Shown: positions 18,194 through 26,828, numbered from the stretch's first letter. The stretch: DNA of 64,000 nucleotides from Pseudomonadota bacterium (GCA_024228935.1 JAAESX010000351.1:1-64000); one strand, 5' to 3'. Numbers and translations are program-made. Notes: a model not told the origin generated them from the letters alone.

Positions 18194-18237
18194 GCATTTC
18201 AACACACAGGTGTCCTGAGCATTTCGCCACGAAATGC
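18194..18237. promoter_or_regulatory. Candidate operator with three GCATTTC half-sites between divergent genes
   Basis: A perfect inverted repeat, GCATTTC-GCCAC-GAAATGC, covers 18219-18237, and a third GCATTTC occurs 25 bases upstream in direct orientation. The region separates the ABC permease gene (minus) from the nuclease-fold gene (plus). A/T-rich 7-mers repeated this way are rare in the surrounding GC-rich DNA. A dimeric regulator with an additional half-site is the simplest reading. The regulator is not identified. Confidence 0.5.
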
Positions 18238-18264
18238 GGGCCCTCTCGCACAGGTAGGAAAGGT

Positions 18265-19168
18265 ATGCGCTGGCTGGGTTGGTCCATCGTCGGGCTCTTG
18301 AGCGTCGTGTTCGCGGCGCGTTGGATCGCGCCGGACGCCTCGATGACGCTCATCTGGCTGAACCTGGCGAGCGGGGTGGTCTACGCGCCCGCGCTCCTCG
18401 TGGGCATCGCCGCCGCGTGGGCGCGCCGCTGGGTGCTGGGCGCTGGGCCAGCCTGGCTGTGGTCCTGGCCTGGGCCGGCCTGATGGTGTGGCACGTCGTG
18501 CCGGGGGAGCCGACGACGGGCCCTCGCTTCGCATCGCGACCGCGAACCTCCTGATGGTGCACCCCTCGCCCGAGGTCACCCGGGCCGAGCTGGAGACGTT
18601 CGACGCGGACGTGCTGTTGCTGCAGGAGTACAGCCTGCGGTGGGAGAGCGAGCTGACCGCGGCGGGGTTCTTCGTCGAGTACCCCCACCACGTCTCGGTC
18701 GTGCGCGAGGACAGCTTCGGGGTGGCCATCCTCAGCCGGGTGCCGCTGGGCGAGGCCGAGATCGTGGACGTCGAGGGCTTGCCGATGGGCCGTGCCCGAC
18801 TGGACCTCCTCGGCCGGGAGATCGAGGTGTGGAGCGTGCACACCCTGCCGCCGCGGACGCTCGAGTACACCGAGGTCTGGCAGGCGCAGATGGAGGTAGC
18901 GGCGACCACCAACGTGCCGGTGCTCTTGATGGGTGACTTCAACGCGGCGCCGCACAATCCGACGCTACAGGCGCTGGCGCTGGACTCCGCGCATGTCGAG
19001 TGCGGGATGGGCGGCGAGACGACGTTCCCCAACGGGGTCTTCCCGGTGCCCGAGCTGCGGATGGACCACGCGCCGATGCACGGCGAGCTGGGGTGCGTGG
19101 CGCTGCGGCATGGGGTGGGCGAGGGGAGCGACCATCGGCCGGTCGTGCTGGATCTGGGCTGGAGGTAG
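18265..19168 (+). CDS. Endonuclease/exonuclease/phosphatase-family membrane protein, two frame breaks near the N-terminus
   Basis: The ATG has a strong AGGAAAGG site just upstream. The N-terminus encodes hydrophobic helices (WLGWSIVGLLSVVFAARWI; NLASGVVYAPALLVGIAAAW), then the frame must shift near 18436 to read LAVVLAWAGLMVWHVVPGE and again near 18506 to read SLRIATANLLMVHPS. From there on the protein is intact: LLLQEY, GVAILSRVPL, GDFNAAPHNP, and the terminal GSDHRPVVLDLG are the catalytic motifs of this phosphodiesterase fold (Asn, Glu, Asp/Asn, His). The layout, three helices and a periplasmic catalytic domain, is common in bacteria. The two shifts compensate only in reading, not in length, and may be sequence errors. 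Confidence 0.8.
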
Positions 19169-19187
19169 GGCTCGTCTGGTCAGGACA

Positions 19188-19340
19188 GGAGTTTCGACCC
19201 TCGGAAGGACCGGAACTCGGTTCCTGACGGCGAGGATTGGAGTTTCGACCCTCGGAAGGACCGGAGCTCGGTTCCTGACGGCGAGGACTGGAGTTTCGAC
19301 CCTCCTGAGGACCGCAAGTCGCATCCTGACCCGCGAGCTG
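19188..19340. repeat. Three tandem copies of a 51-bp repeat
   Basis: Units begin at 19188, 19239 and 19290, each with GGAGTTTCGACCCTC. The first two are nearly identical; the third has diverged. Inside each of the first two units the sequence can fold: an outer stem CCTCG...CGAGG, an inner CCG...CGG and an apical GGAAC-TCG-GTTCC (GGAGC in copy 2, still able to pair with a G-U wobble). The unit is a multiple of three and all frames are open, but no start and binding site make it a convincing gene. It fills the gap between two genes of the same nuclease fold. Confidence 0.85.
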
Positions 19341-19359
19341 CCGGGCTATTCCTCCCACC

Positions 19360-20322
19360 GTGCTCCTCCTCCTCGCCTGCACCTCCGAGCCCACCGACAC
19401 GGGCTTCGACTACGGAAGCCACGAGCTCGTCCCGTTCGAGAGCACGCTCGTCGAGGGCTTCCTGTGTCCCGACGCCCAGGACCCCGAGAGCGCGACCGAC
19501 GTCCAGTTCATCGAGTGCGCGATCGAGGGCGAGAACGACCAGGCCCCCGAGCCCGTCCAGGGCCTGGTCGTCATGACGTGGAACATCGAGCGCGGGTACC
19601 GACTCGACGAGCAGCTCGCGGCGTTCGGCGAGACCATCCCAGTGCCCGACATCCTGCTGTTGAGCGAGTCCGACCGGGGCTGCGAGCGAACTGGTCAGGC
19701 CAATGTGACCCAGGAGCTCGCGGACGCGCTCCAGATGAACTGGGCCTATGCGGTGGAGTTCGTCGAGCTCGGACCCAGCGTCACCTGCGAGCATGGAAAC
19801 GCGGTGTTGAGCCGGTACCCGCTCGCGAATGTCGAACAGTTCCGGCACTCTGCGAACCACTCCTGGTACGAGGACGGCGGCGAGCCCCGCCTGGGAGGGC
19901 GCATCGCAATCGCCGCAGACGTGGTCGTCGAGGACCGGTTCGTGCACGTCGTGAGTGTCCACTTCGAGTCGACGATCAGCGCGTTCGACATCCAGGTCGC
20001 TCAGGCCGTCGAGACCGCCGAGCACGCCGCGGCCCAGCCGTTCGCCGTCATCGCCGGAGGGGACACGAACGCGCCGTACTACACCTTCGACCTGGCCAAC
20101 GGGGACGACAACGACGAGACCATCGGCGCGTTCCTGGACCGCGGGCTCGAGGACACGCACCTGGCCATCCACCCCGACGACCGCGCGACGCGTGGCCCGC
20201 TGGTGCTGGACGTGCTCCTGGCTCGGGACGTCGACCACCGCGACCCCGCCATCTGCTCGGTCGACGACTGCGACGGCCTGTCCGACCACCTGCCTGTGTG
20301 GACGACTGTCAGCCTGCGATGA
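19360..20322 (+). CDS. Endonuclease/exonuclease/phosphatase-family lipoprotein
   Basis: The 320-residue protein starts at a GTG as MLLLLACTSEPTDTG, giving a lipobox Cys at residue 7 with no charged n-region. The catalytic fold follows: VVMTWNIERGYRL (Asn), ILLLSESDRG (Glu), GNAVLSRYPL, VVSVHFES, AVIAGGDTNAP (Asp/Asn) and the terminal DGLSDHLPVWTTVSL (Asp-His). All active-site positions are present, so it is probably an extracytoplasmic phosphodiesterase or nuclease. It lies downstream of a second member of the same fold. Its last 14 bases overlap the convergent SnoaL-like gene. Confidence 0.88.
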   Translation: MLLLLACTSEPTDTGFDYGSHELVPFESTLVEGFLCPDAQDPESATDVQFIECAIEGENDQAPEPVQGLVVMTWNIERGYRLDEQLAAFGETIPVPDILLLSESDRGCERTGQANVTQELADALQMNWAYAVEFVELGPSVTCEHGNAVLSRYPLANVEQFRHSANHSWYEDGGEPRLGGRIAIAADVVVEDRFVHVVSVHFESTISAFDIQVAQAVETAEHAAAQPFAVIAGGDTNAPYYTFDLANGDDNDETIGAFLDRGLEDTHLAIHPDDRATRGPLVLDVLLARDVDHRDPAICSVDDCDGLSDHLPVWTTVSLR

Positions 20323-20803
20323 GCTCGGGCCGCTCGGCCGGGGATCTGGCGAGCGTGTCGACGAGCGGCCCGGCGAGGTCGAAGAGCCAGTCGAGCATGG
20401 GCAGCCCGGCCTCGGGAGCCACGACCTGGACCCAGATCATCTCGACGTCCAGGCGCTCAGCCAGCCCATCGCGGAACACCCAGCGGTACGTGCCGGCTGC
20501 CAGACGGACCTGCCCGTCGTGTCGCTGCCGCATGCCCACCAGCCAGGTGCTGGTCTGGATCGGGCCGGCGTCCGCGACCGAGCTGCGCGGAACGACTGTC
20601 ACGATGTCCTCGCAGAACTGGCCGAGAGGAGCGAAGGCTGCCACGATGGCCTCGAGTCCGACATGGTCCTGGCCGGTCCCGAACCGCTCGTCGGGCGAGG
20701 TCGAGCTGAACACGCCAGTCGGGTGGAAGACCCGCGTGTACAGCAGCGGCTGCTGGTGGTCCTTGGCGCGAAGGTAGGTCTCGACGAGGTGCGTTCGGTC
20801 CAT
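20309..20803 (-). CDS. SnoaL-like / NTF2-fold protein
   Basis: The 164-residue product begins MDRTHLVETYLRAKDHQQPL and contains LYTRVFHPTGVF, a central HVGLEAIVAAF and late beta strands (GTYRWVFRDGLAERLDVEMIWV). This order of a helix pair followed by a curved sheet is typical of NTF2-fold SnoaL-like domains, used for small enzymes or ligand-binding proteins. No catalytic residues can be named with confidence. It is divergent from nothing nearby and lies just downstream of the AraC-type regulator on the same strand. Confidence 0.7.
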   Translation of the reverse strand: MDRTHLVETYLRAKDHQQPLLYTRVFHPTGVFSSTSPDERFGTGQDHVGLEAIVAAFAPLGQFCEDIVTVVPRSSVADAGPIQTSTWLVGMRQRHDGQVRLAAGTYRWVFRDGLAERLDVEMIWVQVVAPEAGLPMLDWLFDLAGPLVDTLARSPAERPELIAG

Positions 20804-20885
20804 GACCCAGGGGTACCGGACCCTGGCCGCAGCGACCCGGACCCATCGCGGCGATGTCCGGACAGTTCGCGTCAGGGCGCCTGGA

Positions 20886-21890
20886 TCAGGCGCGTCGCCA
20901 GGCCGCGGGCGTCTTGCCGGTCACGCGCTTGAACGCTCTTCGGAAGGCCCGCTCGTCCGAGTAGCCCAGAAGGTAGCCCACCTCCTCGACCCCGAGCCTC
21001 CGGTCGGCCAGGAGCTCCTGCGCGTCTGCCATCCGAACCTCGTCGATCAGGGCCTTGACCGTGGTGTCGTGATCGGCGGTGCGTCGCTGCAACACACGCA
21101 GGCTGACGCCCATCGACTTCGCCAGGGACACGCTGTCGTGCCGCCCGTTGTCGGCGTTGTCGGCGATGGCCTCGCGCACGTCGGCCAGGGCATCGTCCGC
21201 CGGCAGCCGCGCGTGAGCGGCCTCCAGGTGCTGGCGGATGAAGGCGTTCAGGGTCGGGTCGATGGCCTTCGGCGCGAGGTCCAAGGCCCCGGGCGCGAAA
21301 TGGAGGCCCGACCGGTCGGCCTCGAACTCGCAGGGGACACCCAGCACGTCGTACGCCTCGGGCGAGCCGACGATGGGGTGGGCCAGGGTCAGCCGCTGGA
21401 CCTCCAGTCCCAGCACGTCGCGGACGTAGCGGGCTCCGAGGACCAGCCCGGCGAGCCCCCCGTAGCCGTCGTCCAGGGTGTCGGTCGGGTGCGACAGGAA
21501 CAGCGAGCTCCCGCGGTCGTGGTCGACCAGCTCAGCTTCGAGTCGGTCCGCCAGCAGGCGTCGCAGACGGCACAGCTCCTGGAGCGACTCCCGGTACGAC
21601 GCCGCGAACTGGGCTCCGTGCGCGAGCGCTCCCAGGAACGAGAACGGAGCGGCCATGGCCATCTCCAGCGGGTAGGCCCGGCTCGGGTCCCGCCGTCGCA
21701 TCACGGTCCAGATCCTGGCCACCGCGTCGTCGGGTTGGCGTCGATCCACATCCACGAGCTGCGCGGCGTCCAGGCCGGTCACATCGACCAGGGCCTCCAG
21801 CGCCATGCCTTGGCTCCGGGCGAAGAACACCGTGCTCGCGACGACGCTGCCCGCCATCTCGTTGCGTTTGGTCCGCCTTTCGCCGCGCAT
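20886..21890 (-). CDS. AraC-family transcriptional regulator (OruR/ArgR-like with N-terminal effector domain)
   Basis: The C-terminal 90 residues contain two helix-turn-helix motifs: DSVSLAKSMGVSLRVLQRRT and LGVEEVGYLLGYSDERAFRRAFKRVTGKTPAAWRR, the second being the AraC signature. The N-terminal 230 residues match the arabinose_bd-type domain of OruR-like regulators (ALVDVTGLDAAQL..., LTLAHPIVGSPEAYDVLGVPCEF). The ATG with GAGG four bases upstream is chosen over an internal ATG 33 bases later. It is divergent from a cupin gene with 65 bp between starts, so that gene is a likely target. Confidence 0.93.
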   Translation of the reverse strand: MRGERRTKRNEMAGSVVASTVFFARSQGMALEALVDVTGLDAAQLVDVDRRQPDDAVARIWTVMRRRDPSRAYPLEMAMAAPFSFLGALAHGAQFAASYRESLQELCRLRRLLADRLEAELVDHDRGSSLFLSHPTDTLDDGYGGLAGLVLGARYVRDVLGLEVQRLTLAHPIVGSPEAYDVLGVPCEFEADRSGLHFAPGALDLAPKAIDPTLNAFIRQHLEAAHARLPADDALADVREAIADNADNGRHDSVSLAKSMGVSLRVLQRRTADHDTTVKALIDEVRMADAQELLADRRLGVEEVGYLLGYSDERAFRRAFKRVTGKTPAAWRRA

Positions 21891-21955
21891 GGTCCTCGCT
21901 CGCGCCCGCCGGACGCACCACATTGGAAGCGTCGAACCTACATGAGGAACCGCCC

Positions 21956-22462
21956 ATGACCGCACTGAACCTGAACGAGCTGTACATCCCTCGCGGCGGA
22001 GGCGAGGAGACCGCGTCCGGCATGACCATCATCGCGAGGTCGCGCGCCCTGGGAGGCGACGTCAGCATCATGCAAGGGTTCCTCGAGCCGGGGGCCTTGC
22101 TCCCACCCCACACCCACGAGAACGAGGACCAGGCCGTGTTCCTGATCGAGGGCGAGCTCGAGTTCGAGATCGGCGGTCGGGACGGGCTCCGCTTCACCGC
22201 CCGGGCTGGCGACTACGTGCTCAAGTCGCGCGGCATCTCGCATGGCTTCTGGAACGCCACGGACATCAAGGTACGGTACATCGAGCTGTCCGGTCGGGAC
22301 GGGTTCGAGCGGTTCATCGACGCGCGCCAGGGCGGCATCCACCGCATGGTCCAGACTGCCGAGAGTGAGCTCGACATGGAGATGCACACCGCACGGATCC
22401 CGGAGCTGATGCTACGCCACCGGCTCACCCGGCTGGCGGGCGTGAACATGGGGGGAGCGTGA
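21956..22462 (+). CDS. Cupin-domain protein
   Basis: The 168-residue protein contains a single beta-barrel cupin: motif 1 PHTHENEDQAVFLIEGELEF and motif 2 GDYVLKSRGISHGFWN, with the metal-binding His and Glu positions present. It starts MTALNLNELYIPRGGGEE with a GAGGAA site nine bases upstream. It diverges from the AraC-type regulator, which probably controls it. Small cupins of this type are often sugar or aromatic ring-modifying enzymes; the substrate is unknown. Confidence 0.88.
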   Translation: MTALNLNELYIPRGGGEETASGMTIIARSRALGGDVSIMQGFLEPGALLPPHTHENEDQAVFLIEGELEFEIGGRDGLRFTARAGDYVLKSRGISHGFWNATDIKVRYIELSGRDGFERFIDARQGGIHRMVQTAESELDMEMHTARIPELMLRHRLTRLAGVNMGGA

Positions 22463-22515
22463 GGTTGGCGCTCCCCATCCTGGGGCTGGCCAAGTCGCTG
22501 GGCGGCCGGCCCCCC

Positions 22516-22534
22516 CCGCCGCACGACGCGGCGG
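22516..22534. terminator. GC-rich stem-loop between convergent genes
   Basis: CCGCCGC-ACGAC-GCGGCGG is a perfect 7-bp stem with a five-base loop. It lies between the end of the cupin gene and the end of the lectin-type gene, the only convergent pair here with real spacing (124 bp). There is no T tract on either side, so it is at best a weak or factor-assisted bidirectional terminator. Nothing else is seen in this interval. Confidence 0.45.
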
Positions 22535-22586
22535 TCACAAGGTCGGTCGAGACCCCCCGGGCGAGTCGTTTCTCCGCTCGCGAGGC

Positions 22587-23540
22587 TCAGGGCTCGGTCT
22601 GCTCGCAGGCGAAGGCGGTCTGGCTGTCACAGAACAGGTCGTGCCAGCCCAGCGTTCCGGGGTTGTACGCAGCGCAGTCCTGACCCCCGGGGTGGTCGTC
22701 GTCGATCAGGTTGTTCGGCTCGCTGGCGATCCAGGCATAGAACGGCGGCGTCGTGTCGTGCACCGTCAGCCACACGCCTTCTTCGGCCTCGTCGGTCAGC
22801 CCGACCCAGATGAGCTCGTCCAGCCACTCGGTCAGCTCGGCGATCAAGGCGTCCTCGCCTTCGTCATCGACCACGACCATCGACCAGCCGTCGGCTTCGC
22901 GCGCGTCCCGCGCGTCGGCCCAGGTCGCCGGCTCCGTACACAGCAGCAGGTCCTCCTCGCCATCGGTCGTGGAGATGCGGCAGGTGGAGACGTCGTCGAT
23001 CGCGCCGTCGCAGTCGTTGTCCAGCCCGTCGCCGCACGCCTCGAACGCTCCCGGGTGGGCGGTCGCGTCCTCGTCGTCGCAGTCCCCACCGCAGTCTGCG
23101 GTCCCGTCGGGCTGCACGCAGGTCTCGGTCACCGCCGCGTCGTCCCCGTAGCCGTCCCCGTCGTCGTCGGCGTACCAGGTCGGGGGCTCGAGCCCCTCGT
23201 CGACCTGTCCATCGCAGTCGTCGTCCTGGCCGTTGCAGAACTCGTCGGCATCCGGGCTGACGGTCCGGTCGCCGTCGTCGCAGTCGCCCGTCTGGGTGGA
23301 CCAGCCGGGCTCGGAGATGGGGCAGCGGTCCTCGGAGACCTCGGTCCCCCAGCCGTCGTCGTCCTCGTCGACGTAGAGCGTCGACAACAGGCCCTCGTCG
23401 ACCTGTCCGTCGCAGTCGTCGTCCAGGCCGTCGCACACGCTCTCGTCCACAGCGCAGTCCGGGCCGGTGTCCGGTGAGACGTCCAGCGAAGGCCTGGTCT
23501 TCGACCTGGAGCTGTCCACGATGCCGGACCGGGATCCCAT
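22587..23540 (-). pseudogene. MopE-like Cys/Asp repeat protein with C-type lectin domain; 5'-truncated
   Basis: From about 23482 downward the frame encodes SPDTGPDCAVDESVCDGLDD, then three further blocks of the D-x-D/C-D-G-Q-V-D-E-G type (CNGQDDDCDGQVDEGLEPP), the calcium-binding Cys/Asp repeat seen in MopE and many myxobacterial surface proteins. A C-type-lectin-like domain ends the protein: LIWVGLTDEAEEGVW, WIASEPNNL, and GWHDLFCDSQTAFACEQ, including the EPN calcium/sugar motif. The predicted first part (Ser/Thr-rich, upstream of about 23482) is the antisense of a plus-strand fragment, so the original signal peptide is missing at a junction. Confidence 0.75.
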
Positions 23541-23625
23541 CGTGGTCGTCGATCCGGATGACCGGGTCACCGAGTGTGACGAGGACGCCAACGTCCTGGT
23601 GATCTCCGCGACGCTCTGCGAGTAG
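23487..23625 (+). pseudogene. C-terminal fragment of a CARDB-like surface protein
   Basis: The plus frame reads GLVFDLELSTMPDRDPIVVV and ends DRVTECDEDANVLVISATLC, then E and TAG. The pattern V-x-E-C-D-E-x-x-N followed by a final Cys near the stop is typical of the last CARDB-type beta domain in myxobacterial surface proteins. No start or upstream coding sequence is present: to the left the plus strand is antisense to the MopE/lectin gene. The boundary is therefore the same junction that truncates that gene. Confidence 0.5.
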
Positions 23626-23632
23626 CTCTGGC

Positions 23633-24463
23633 TCAGAGCAGGGTCTCCACCCAGCCGCGGACCTCGCCCTCACCCGGGACCACCGACAGGGTCTCGCCCT
23701 TGTCGATGAGCGCGTACCCGGGGCAGTCGTCGCCCTTGAGCGTCGTCCTCCCGACCTCGGTCCCGGCGACGTCGTAGGCGACGAAGGTCTGATCGTGGCC
23801 CACGGTCTTCGCTGAGGTGTTCCGGCCTTCCATCGTCCGGAGGTGGCAGGTCCCGATGTCGTAGGCGGGGCCCGTCTCGAGGATCTTCACGACCAGGTCG
23901 ATGTCCGCCACGGTCTTTCCTTCGGCGTCCCCTTCGACCCAGTAGTGGCCGCCGGACTCGTACAGGGCCGTTGTCCGCTCGCCCGGCGCTCGCCCGAGCA
24001 CTCGGATGCTGTCGGGGGCGGCTGCGATCCAGCCGCCCAGCGGGCTGTCCCGATGCGTGACCTCGAGCGTCGCGCCCGGCGGCGCCGTCATCGGGATCGC
24101 GACGACGCCCTGGTCCACGGCGCACTTGTAGGCGAAGAAGTCCGAGGTGTCCTCGGCCTTCACCGTGCCCCACTCGGTCTCGATGTCGCACTTCGGAGCC
24201 AGGACGTCGTCGTAGCCGACGTGCAGCGTCAGGGTGTCGTAGGGGCCGAGCCCTTCGGCGACGAAGGGGACCTCGCCGATGCCGATGGGCAGCTCGGCGT
24301 AGGGGAGGACGAGCTCCTGGCCATCGGTCACCGTGCGGCCGAGGAACGTCGCCTGGTCCAGGTCGGTCAGCGTCACGGTCACGTGCAGGCCGTCGTCCAG
24401 GTTGCGGGCCGAGCCGCTGGCCATGGGGTCGCCGCGTCCGAGCGCCAGGAGGAGGGTCAGCAT
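23633..24463 (-). CDS. Protein of unknown function, possibly exported
   Basis: The 276-residue protein begins MLTLLLALGRGDPMASGSAR, a short hydrophobic start without a lipobox. The rest is beta-rich and acidic, with paired Cys in LAPKCDIETEWG, FAYKCAVDQG, IGTCHLRTMEG and GDDCPGYALID, which could form two disulfides and so suggest an extracytoplasmic location. It lies one base after the universal stress protein gene, probably in one transcript with it. No known domain is recognised. Confidence 0.7.
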   Translation of the reverse strand: MLTLLLALGRGDPMASGSARNLDDGLHVTVTLTDLDQATFLGRTVTDGQELVLPYAELPIGIGEVPFVAEGLGPYDTLTLHVGYDDVLAPKCDIETEWGTVKAEDTSDFFAYKCAVDQGVVAIPMTAPPGATLEVTHRDSPLGGWIAAAPDSIRVLGRAPGERTTALYESGGHYWVEGDAEGKTVADIDLVVKILETGPAYDIGTCHLRTMEGRNTSAKTVGHDQTFVAYDVAGTEVGRTTLKGDDCPGYALIDKGETLSVVPGEGEVRGWVETLL

Positions 24464-24464
24464 C

Positions 24465-24950
24465 TCAGCCGTCCGCTTCGGTAGCCACCCGGGTGCGCAC
24501 AGCGCCGGGCCCGGGGGCCGGGTCCGTTCCCATGGTGCGGACCACCAGGACGGGACAGGGGGTCGAGTGGAGGATCTGCTCGGTGAATCCGGCGCCGAGC
24601 AGACGCTTCAGGCCGCTGGAGATGTCCGAGCCGATGACCAGGTAGCGCGCGTCGTTCTCGATGACGGCAGCGCGGATCCGGGCGATGGGGTCCCCGTCGC
24701 GGAGCTGCAGCTCGACGCGGACGCCGGCTGCCTCGACGCGCTCGACCAGAGGCGCCATCAACCGCGTGGCGTCCTGCTCGACGAGCTCTCGCACCGGGCC
24801 GGCCCGGTCCTCGACGCGGATGGCGATCTCGGGACGGACGCCACCGAGCTGGAGGACGTGCAACAGGACGATTGGAGCGTCGAGGTCACGCGCTAGTTCG
24901 GCTCCGGCGTCGCAGATCTCGCCAGCGTGGGTGGCGAAGTCGACGGCCAC
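24465..24950 (-). CDS. Universal stress protein (UspA family)
   Basis: The product contains VAVDFATHAG at the N-terminus, LLHVLQLGG, DARYLVIGSDISSGLKRLLGAGFTEQILHSTPCPVLVVR, the UspA fold with the G-x2-G-x9-G(S/T)-type ATP loop in a variant form (GSDISSGLKRLLGAGF). The annotated GTG start falls inside the first beta strand: upstream codons read SATIL, the normal beginning of the strand, but no ATG, GTG or TTG occurs before an in-frame TGA. An ATC start or a nearby frameshift is likely. It follows the sulfatase-like gene by 57 bp. Confidence 0.85.
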   Translation of the reverse strand: MAVDFATHAGEICDAGAELARDLDAPIVLLHVLQLGGVRPEIAIRVEDRAGPVRELVEQDATRLMAPLVERVEAAGVRVELQLRDGDPIARIRAAVIENDARYLVIGSDISSGLKRLLGAGFTEQILHSTPCPVLVVRTMGTDPAPGPGAVRTRVATEADG

Positions 24951-25007
24951 GAGGATGGTGGCGCTCGTCTGGACCCGTAGCCGGTCGCGTCAGCGGGCGC
25001 CGGAGCG

Positions 25008-26828
25008 CTATTCGATGTAGCCCAAGACCCTCAGCGCCTCGAGCTGCGCGTCCCCCGCCGAGCCAGCCTGCGCGCCTCCGAAGTGCGCCGCCAGCCGCTG
25101 GTGGCCAGCGTATCGGTCGAGCAGGTCCGTGGTGTACTTCTCCACCAGTTCCGGATGCTTGTCGTTCACGTTGGTCGTGCAGAACGGGTCGGTGGACAGG
25201 TCGTACAGCAGCAGGTCGGGCGTCTCGGGCCGATGGGGACGAGCGGCTCGCCACCCGCCCGAGGTCGGCAGGCTGTCCGATGTGGCGTGCACGGCCGCGA
25301 GCGTCTCGGGCACCACCTCGAGCGAGGCCGCCCAGTCGCCGTCGACCAGCTCGATGTGGCCCACCATCTCGCCCGTCGGAAGGTACGCCTGGACCTGCTC
25401 GATGACCAGCGGCCTGGACTCCCACTCTTTCCCCAGCAGCAGCGGGACCAGGCTGCGGCCCTGCTGCACCTCGGCGGGAGGCAGGTCCGCCAGCTCCAGC
25501 ACGGTGGGGAGCACGTCGATCATGCTCACCGGCTCGTCGATCCGGATGCCCTCGGGCAGGTGCCCGGGCCAGATGACGACCAGCGGGACGTGGGTGCGGT
25601 AGCTGTCCGCCAGCGCGCCCTCCCAGTCCTCGGGCGTCGGCTCGATGAGCCCGCGCCCGAACCGCGAGAAGGAGCCCGCCGGATGTCCGTGGTCCGCGCC
25701 GACGATGAGCACCGTGTTGTCCCACTCTCCGCGCGCCTTCAGGTCGGCGACCAGCTGGTCGATGGTGGCGTCGTTGTGGGTCATCGTCTCGTCGTACAGG
25801 TCCCACTGCGCGCGGAAGAAGTCCCTGGGCTCGACGCCCATGTGCTCGAGCCGGGCGATGTACCGACCGAGCACCGTGTCAGCGTCGATCCGGACCTTGT
25901 GGACCTCGGCCCACCACGTCTCGAACTGTTCCCGCCGCTCGATGCTGGCGTACATGCCAGCGTAGGGGGCGATCGGCGTGTGGGGCTCGTGTACGTCGGT
26001 CGACTGGACGTGGACCCACCACGGCTCGCCCGGCCAGTCGTCCCGCCACTGCCAGAAGTCGTCGTGCAACTGCGCGGAACTGGTGGAGTTTGGCTTCGCT
26101 CCACGGTCCCGGAAGACGTCGACCCCGTCCTCCAGTCCGCTCATCGAGCCGGCGAACGGATTGCTCGTGAAGACGGCGGTCTGGTAGCCGGCGGCGTGGA
26201 AGTGCTCGGCCATCGTGGTCGTCGACGACGGGATGCGGTCCTCGTTCTTCGTGAACCCACCGAGCACGCTGTGGTGCAGCGACGTCATGAAGCTGGCGGT
26301 CGACGGCTTGGTCCAGGCCGACGAGGTCCGGGCGTTCTCGAAGACCACCCCGTGCTCGGCGATCGCCTCGATGCCGGGGGTCGTCGGTCGCTCGTACCCG
26401 TACAGGCTCATCAGGTCCGCACCACCCCCGTCGATGACGTAGAACAGGACGTTGGGCTGGGCGGGCTGGACGGCGCGCAGGGTGGGGGCGCCCAGTCGGA
26501 TCTCGCCCTCCAGGACCTCGATGACGAGCTCGGAGGCCTCGGTGAACGCCAGGTGCTCCTGCGTCCAGTCGTCCACCGTGCTCTCATGTGTGGTCTGCCC
26601 GGCGGTGAATCGCACCGTTCCCTGACCCCCGATGGCGACATCGATGATCGAGTTGTCGTGCAATTCCAATTGGATGGCGTGTCGGCCCGTCAGCGTCACG
26701 GTTCGGATCGAGGCCAGCCCCCGCTCGATGCGCGTGACCTCGCCGAGTGAGTCCTCGAGGTGGACCGCGGGCGTGGACTCGGGTGCGGCGGGCTCGGGCG
26801 AGGAGCAAGACAACAGCAGTGTGAACAT
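25008..26828 (-). CDS. Sulfatase-like (alkaline-phosphatase superfamily) lipoprotein
   Basis: Start MFTLLLSCSSPEPA has lipobox Cys8; GGGAGG lies about nine bases before this ATG and almost touches the alternative ATG three codons upstream, which decides the start. An N-terminal beta domain of about 100 residues precedes the catalytic part: NVLFYVIDGGGADLMSLYGY, SSAWTKPSTASFMTSLHHS, HVQSTDVHEPHTP, LIVGADHGHPAG. The formylglycine motif (Cys/Ser-x-Pro-x-Arg) is replaced by Thr-Lys-Pro-Ser, so a true sulfatase activity is doubtful and a phosphodiesterase or phosphoglycerol-transferase-like role is possible. The terminal ALRVLGYIE is typical of the superfamily. Confidence 0.88.
   Translation of the reverse strand: MFTLLLSCSSPEPAAPESTPAVHLEDSLGEVTRIERGLASIRTVTLTGRHAIQLELHDNSIIDVAIGGQGTVRFTAGQTTHESTVDDWTQEHLAFTEASELVIEVLEGEIRLGAPTLRAVQPAQPNVLFYVIDGGGADLMSLYGYERPTTPGIEAIAEHGVVFENARTSSAWTKPSTASFMTSLHHSVLGGFTKNEDRIPSSTTTMAEHFHAAGYQTAVFTSNPFAGSMSGLEDGVDVFRDRGAKPNSTSSAQLHDDFWQWRDDWPGEPWWVHVQSTDVHEPHTPIAPYAGMYASIERREQFETWWAEVHKVRIDADTVLGRYIARLEHMGVEPRDFFRAQWDLYDETMTHNDATIDQLVADLKARGEWDNTVLIVGADHGHPAGSFSRFGRGLIEPTPEDWEGALADSYRTHVPLVVIWPGHLPEGIRIDEPVSMIDVLPTVLELADLPPAEVQQGRSLVPLLLGKEWESRPLVIEQVQAYLPTGEMVGHIELVDGDWAASLEVVPETLAAVHATSDSLPTSGGWRAARPHRPETPDLLLYDLSTDPFCTTNVNDKHPELVEKYTTDLLDRYAGHQRLAAHFGGAQAGSAGDAQLEALRVLGYIE

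Noticed and set aside
19188..19340. CRISPR array
   Set aside because: The units are directly adjacent 51-bp tandem copies without unique spacers and there are no cas genes.
22459..22683. Small plus-strand frame overlapping the cupin stop
   Set aside because: It runs over a hairpin and then antisense to the lectin-type gene; Pro/Arg/Ser-rich, no motif.
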